Origin: Hufsiella arboris
Lineage (GTDB): Bacteria > Bacteroidota > Bacteroidia > Sphingobacteriales > Sphingobacteriaceae
DNA: 64,000 nt
Direction of reading: 5' to 3'
NCBI RefSeq assembly: GCF_009834875.1
Contig: NZ_WVHT01000009.1
Coordinates: forward strand, 62,001-126,000
Of this stretch, positions 60,618 to 64,000 are shown one piece after another (positions within the stretch are counted from its first letter, which is position 1; the number at the start of each line of letters is the position of its first letter). Under the pieces are notes generated by a model that was not told where the DNA came from, made no database searches, and saw only the letters and a program-made list of their open reading frames with translations. Position numbers and translations under genes: made by a program.

Positions 60618-60765
60618 CGCGATACATACGCCAAGCTCTGAATATCTGAAAAAGTGCCGATCGCTGCTTGGGATACGTCTCGCAGAGCGCATTTTGAAGT
60701 ATTAATGACTCGCATAATTTATAACCGGCTTATATATTGCTTACCTTTGCGCCAAATTTTTCATT

Positions 60766-62400
60766 ATGCTTAAAGGATTTTTTAATGTTCCACAGCCGGT
60801 TAATGAACCGATTTTAAATTATGCACCTGGAAGCAAGGAACGCGAATTGTTGAAACAAGCTTTACGCGATGCCCGTTCGGCGGAAACTGAGGCGACCCTG
60901 CATATTGGTGGTAAAAAAATAAAAACAGACAAAAAGGTAGCCATGCGGCCTCCGCATGACCATCGCCATATTTTAGGCCATTTTTATATGGGCGATAAAT
61001 CTCACGTCCAACAAGCCATAGATGCGGCACTTGCTGCAAAAAACTCCTGGGAAAATCTTGCATGGGAACAACGTGCAGCTATATTCTTGAAAGCTGCGGA
61101 TCTTATTGCCGGACCATATCGTTATAAACTGAACGCGGCAACCATGCTCGGTCAGTCAAAAAATGCGTTCCAGGCCGAAATCGATTCAGCCTGTGAAATC
61201 ATAGATTTTCTGCGTTTCAATGTAAAGTACATGGCCGATATTTATGCGCAGCAGCCACCTGTTTCTCCGCGGGGAAGCTGGAACCGGGTCGAGCAACGGC
61301 CATTGGAAGGATTTGTATTCGCACTAACTCCGTTCAATTTTACTGCCATTGCCGGAAACTTGCCTTCCTGCGTTGCGATGATGGGAAATGTGGTGGTTTG
61401 GAAACCTGCTGATACCCAGATCTACGCTGCTAATCTCATTATGGAGATTTTTAAAGAAGCTGGTTTGCCCGACGGCGTGATCAACCTGGTATATGTCGAT
61501 GGGCCTGAAGCCGGAGAAGTTATCTTCAATCACCCTGATTTTGCAGGAATCCATTTCACCGGATCGACGGCTGTTTTTCAAAATATATGGAAAACAATAG
61601 GAAACAACATTCACAAATACAAAACATATCCTCGAATTGTAGGCGAAACCGGCGGCAAGGATTTTATTTTAGTCCATCAATCGGCTGATGTAAATGTAGC
61701 TGCAACAGCTATCGTTCGCGGAGCTTTTGAATACCAGGGGCAAAAATGCTCAGCTGCTTCAAGGGTTTATATTGCCAGATCAGTTTGGCCGGAGATTAAA
61801 AAACTCATGATTGATGATTTATCGACATTAAAAATGGGGCCTGTCGAGGATTTTTCAAATTTTGTTAATGCCGTGATTGACGAGCGTTCGTTTGATAAAC
61901 TTGCTAAATACATTGACGCGGCAAAAACTGATGGCCAGGTCGAAATAATCGCTGGCGGTAATTATAACAAGTCTGAAGGTTATTTCATTGAACCAACCGT
62001 CATTGTCGCAAATAATCCGAAGTATGTTACGATGTGTGAAGAACTATTCGGACCAGTGTTAACGGTGTTCGTTTATGAAGACGCCGATTACGAAGCGACA
62101 CTTGAGGTAATCGATAATACGTCAATATACGCCTTAACTGGTGCCATCATCGCACAGGACCGTTATGCTATCGACAAAGCGACTCATGGATTACGCAACG
62201 CTGCAGGTAATTTTTACATCAACGATAAATGTACCGGAGCTGTTGTTGGTCAGCAGCCTTTCGGAGGCGCACGTGGATCAGGAACAAACGACAAAGCAGG
62301 ATCGATGATTAATCTTCTGCGTTGGGTTTCTCCAAGAACTATTAAAGAAACTTTTGACCCGCCAAAAGATTATAGATATCCATTCTTGCAAAACGACTAA
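60766..62400 (+). CDS. pruA: L-glutamate gamma-semialdehyde dehydrogenase (P5C dehydrogenase)
   Basis: 544 residues. Aldehyde dehydrogenase fold with the P5CDH-specific N terminus, FNFTAIAGNLPSC, the catalytic Glu in VGETGGKDF (about residue 294) and catalytic Cys in YQGQKCSAASR (about 328). C-terminal QQPFGGARGSGTNDKAG. It oxidises P5C to glutamate with NAD in proline breakdown. No PutA proline dehydrogenase is fused or adjacent, as usual in this phylum. A strong terminator follows. Confidence 0.96.
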   Translation: MLKGFFNVPQPVNEPILNYAPGSKERELLKQALRDARSAETEATLHIGGKKIKTDKKVAMRPPHDHRHILGHFYMGDKSHVQQAIDAALAAKNSWENLAWEQRAAIFLKAADLIAGPYRYKLNAATMLGQSKNAFQAEIDSACEIIDFLRFNVKYMADIYAQQPPVSPRGSWNRVEQRPLEGFVFALTPFNFTAIAGNLPSCVAMMGNVVVWKPADTQIYAANLIMEIFKEAGLPDGVINLVYVDGPEAGEVIFNHPDFAGIHFTGSTAVFQNIWKTIGNNIHKYKTYPRIVGETGGKDFILVHQSADVNVAATAIVRGAFEYQGQKCSAASRVYIARSVWPEIKKLMIDDLSTLKMGPVEDFSNFVNAVIDERSFDKLAKYIDAAKTDGQVEIIAGGNYNKSEGYFIEPTVIVANNPKYVTMCEELFGPVLTVFVYEDADYEATLEVIDNTSIYALTGAIIAQDRYAIDKATHGLRNAAGNFYINDKCTGAVVGQQPFGGARGSGTNDKAGSMINLLRWVSPRTIKETFDPPKDYRYPFLQND

Positions 62401-62401
62401 T

Positions 62402-62440
62402 AAAAAGAAAAGGGAACCGATTTGGTTCCCTTTTCTTTTT
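62402..62440. terminator. Bidirectional rho-independent terminator
   Basis: A perfect 17-base stem, arms 62402-62418 and 62424-62440, around a GATTT loop. The A-rich start and T-rich end give a T tail on both strands. It lies between convergent pruA and the carbonic anhydrase gene. Confidence 0.92.
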
Positions 62441-62452
62441 ATTTTGAAGTAT

Positions 62453-63124
62453 TTACGACATAGTAAAAACACTGCCGAGGTTGTTGCTGCTTGAGCTGCT
62501 CACCTCCATGTCTTTTATCAAGCCAGTCGATATATCGATTATCCAGCCATGTACTTCCAGATCTGTCCGCTGTTTCCAGGCGTTCTGAATAATTGTTGTT
62601 TTACACAGATTATTAACCTGCTCAACCACATTTAGTTCAACCAGCCTCTTGATACGCTCATCATTGTCGGTGATTGCGTCGAGTTCAGCGCTATGTAAGC
62701 GGTAAACGTCTTTAATATGACGAAGCCAGTTGTCTATCAATCCGTATTGTTGATTACCCATTGCTGCCGCAACGCCACCGCAGCCATAATGTCCGGCAAC
62801 AATCACATGCTTAACTTTTAAAACGTTTACAGCATAATCCAGCACACTCAACATGTTCATATCTGAATGCACACAAACATTGGCAATGTTCCGGTGCACA
62901 AAAACATCGCCCGGCTTGGTACCTGTCAATTGATTAGCAGGCACGCGACTGTCGGAACAGCCAATCCAGAGAACTTCCGGTTTTTGCCCTTTTGCCAGGT
63001 TGGTAAAGTATTCTGGATCGATATCTTTTTGCTCTTTTACGAATTTCTGATTTCCTTCTTTTAGTAATTGGTAAGTATTCTGATGGCCCTGGCCATTTGA
63101 ATTTATGTTTTCGCTAGCTGACAT
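62453..63124 (-). CDS. Beta-class carbonic anhydrase
   Basis: 223 residues. Zinc ligands in WIGCSDSRVPA (Cys and the Asp-Arg pair) and HYGCGG (His and Cys), with HRNIAN, as in plant-type beta carbonic anhydrases. It interconverts CO2 and bicarbonate. It overlaps the upstream SulP gene by 11 bases, so hydration of CO2 and bicarbonate or anion transport are probably coupled. No signal peptide. Confidence 0.96.
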   Translation of the reverse strand: MSASENINSNGQGHQNTYQLLKEGNQKFVKEQKDIDPEYFTNLAKGQKPEVLWIGCSDSRVPANQLTGTKPGDVFVHRNIANVCVHSDMNMLSVLDYAVNVLKVKHVIVAGHYGCGGVAAAMGNQQYGLIDNWLRHIKDVYRLHSAELDAITDNDERIKRLVELNVVEQVNNLCKTTIIQNAWKQRTDLEVHGWIIDISTGLIKDMEVSSSSSNNLGSVFTMS

Positions 63125-64000
63125 TTTGATTCTTTTTTTTGGGTGTATAAATAAGTTCTTTTAGTGAGGGAACATCGTAATGATCTTTTACATTGACCAA
63201 TTGAACGATAATTCCTTTTGTGTGCGCATGATGCTTAAAGTTCTTTATTATTTCGAGCACATCCATATCAATAAATCTTGAGTTCGTGCCATCAATAATA
63301 ACTGTTGATTCTTTCGGCAAGTGTGTTAGCGTGTATTGAATCGCGGCTTTATTTAAAAATGAAACTTCTTCTGCAAGGCGTATTTTGATATCCCCTTCTC
63401 CGTTGATATTGTAAAAATAAGGATTCCGCAGATTGGTTCGAAGTATAAAGAATATTCCAATTAACATACCAATACCTACGCCTGTAAGCAGATCGGTAAA
63501 AACTACAGCTAAAACAGTTACCACAAACGGAATAAACTGATCCTTTCCATGTTTCCATAATCTAACGAACAAAGATGGATTTGCGAGTTTATATCCCGTA
63601 AACAACAGAATGGCCGCCAGACATGAAAGCGGTATCATGTTAATCAAGCCCGGAATAAGCAATAATGATACAAGCAGCCACGTACCGTGAAAAATTGCGC
63701 TCATCTTGGTCCTGGCGCCTGAATTTACGTTTGCTGAAGAGCGGACAATTACGGATGTCATAGGCAGGCCGCCAAGTAATCCGCTTACAATATTGCCGGT
63801 TCCTTGCGCGAAAAGCTCCCGGTTTGTAGGTGAAACACGTTTAATAGGATCTATTTTATCTACGGCTTCCAGGCTAAGCAAAGTTTCCAAACTTGCTACG
63901 ATGGCGATCGTTATCGCAACTATCCAAACATCTTTATTGGCAAGTGCCTTAAAATTTGGAAACGTAAACAATCCGGTAAATTCATTGAAGGAGTTCACAA
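63114..64000 (-). CDS. SulP family anion transporter, 5'-truncated by the window edge
   Basis: At least 294 residues are visible and the frame is open to the window edge. The membrane part contains LSLEAVDKIDPIKRVSPTNRELFAQGTGN and GLLGGLPMTSVIVRSSANVNSGARTK, core SulP segments, with several further helices. The C-terminal STAS domain is about residues 200-290 (VSFLNKAAIQYTL, VIIDGTNSRFIDMDVLEII). Sulfate, bicarbonate or another anion may be carried; the coupled carbonic anhydrase favours bicarbonate. The N-terminal half lies outside the window. Confidence 0.93.
   Translation of the reverse strand, partial: VNSFNEFTGLFTFPNFKALANKDVWIVAITIAIVASLETLLSLEAVDKIDPIKRVSPTNRELFAQGTGNIVSGLLGGLPMTSVIVRSSANVNSGARTKMSAIFHGTWLLVSLLLIPGLINMIPLSCLAAILLFTGYKLANPSLFVRLWKHGKDQFIPFVVTVLAVVFTDLLTGVGIGMLIGIFFILRTNLRNPYFYNINGEGDIKIRLAEEVSFLNKAAIQYTLTHLPKESTVIIDGTNSRFIDMDVLEIIKNFKHHAHTKGIIVQLVNVKDHYDVPSLKELIYTPKKKNQNVS

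Overview
The window comes from a Bacteroidota chromosome, most likely a Sphingobacteriaceae member related to Mucilaginibacter or Pedobacter. The grounds are a T9SS type-B sorting domain, an HU-like protein of the Bacteroidota type, a two-domain-length IspG, a HemC-HemD fusion, a DUF5606-type protein, few Shine-Dalgarno sites, and relaxase, primase and integrase families typical of Bacteroidota mobile elements. Assignments rest on reading the sequence and on remembered families. No database search was run.

Region 1 (1 to about 20,107) is the right part of an integrative, mobilizable element. Its right boundary is a 3' fragment of a tRNA-Ala(GGC) gene (20063-20107), followed by the tRNA's terminator. 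A tyrosine recombinase gene (18658-19896) lies just inside. Because the tRNA fragment faces right, the element extends leftwards, and the intact tRNA copy should lie outside the window. The element carries: the end of an AVAST-like STAND NTPase plus an MBL-fold hydrolase (1-4523, visibly G+C richer); a mobilization and replication block on the minus strand (4908-9444: coiled-coil membrane protein, relaxase, MobC-like protein, primase, excisionase-like HTH, unknown); an AbiEi/AbiEii pair with palindromic operators and a frameshifted toxin gene (9754-11469); and a tight four-gene operon (12019-18216).

The four-gene operon is the most interesting part. It encodes a TIR-like/DUF4062-like effector with a short C-terminal motif, a protein of unknown fold carrying a matching motif near its N terminus, a membrane-anchored nSTAND1-type NTPase, and a protein with a Sec signal peptide and 16 near-identical WD40 repeats. 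The last two look like a canonical STAND-TM-WD40 receptor split in two, with the sensor half exported. A decayed second copy of the sensor's 5' end lies immediately downstream. Diverged direct repeats containing a covarying palindrome flank the module (11549-11598 and 18560-18609). I propose a transmembrane surveillance system: periplasmic sensor, STAND NTPase, adaptor, TIR-like effector.

Region 2 (20,137-33,627) is chromosomal. It has a LacI-regulated unsaturated-glucuronide and glucuronate module (YhcH-like protein, GH88, UxuA), a zinc-ribbon protein, a membrane protein, SSB, two short-chain or extended dehydrogenases, a CHU_C secreted protein, and a three-gene glycolipid block (flippase-like protein, GT2, GT39).

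Region 3 (33,632-43,572) is a haem-biosynthesis cluster on the minus strand: hemA, hemC-hemD, an NTF2-like gene, hemB, hemL, a histidine kinase, a response regulator, a TPR protein and hemE, then hemJ after a gap.

Region 4 (43,674-64,000) is mostly housekeeping: a hydrolase, PoxB-like oxidase, IspG, RlmH, cyclophilin, porin, PNP, LpxK, PruA, and beta-carbonic anhydrase with a SulP transporter. It also holds a frameshifted HU-like gene, a decayed nucleotidyltransferase gene and dispersed intergenic repeats sharing GCGGGACTA and ATCGGGTTTA.
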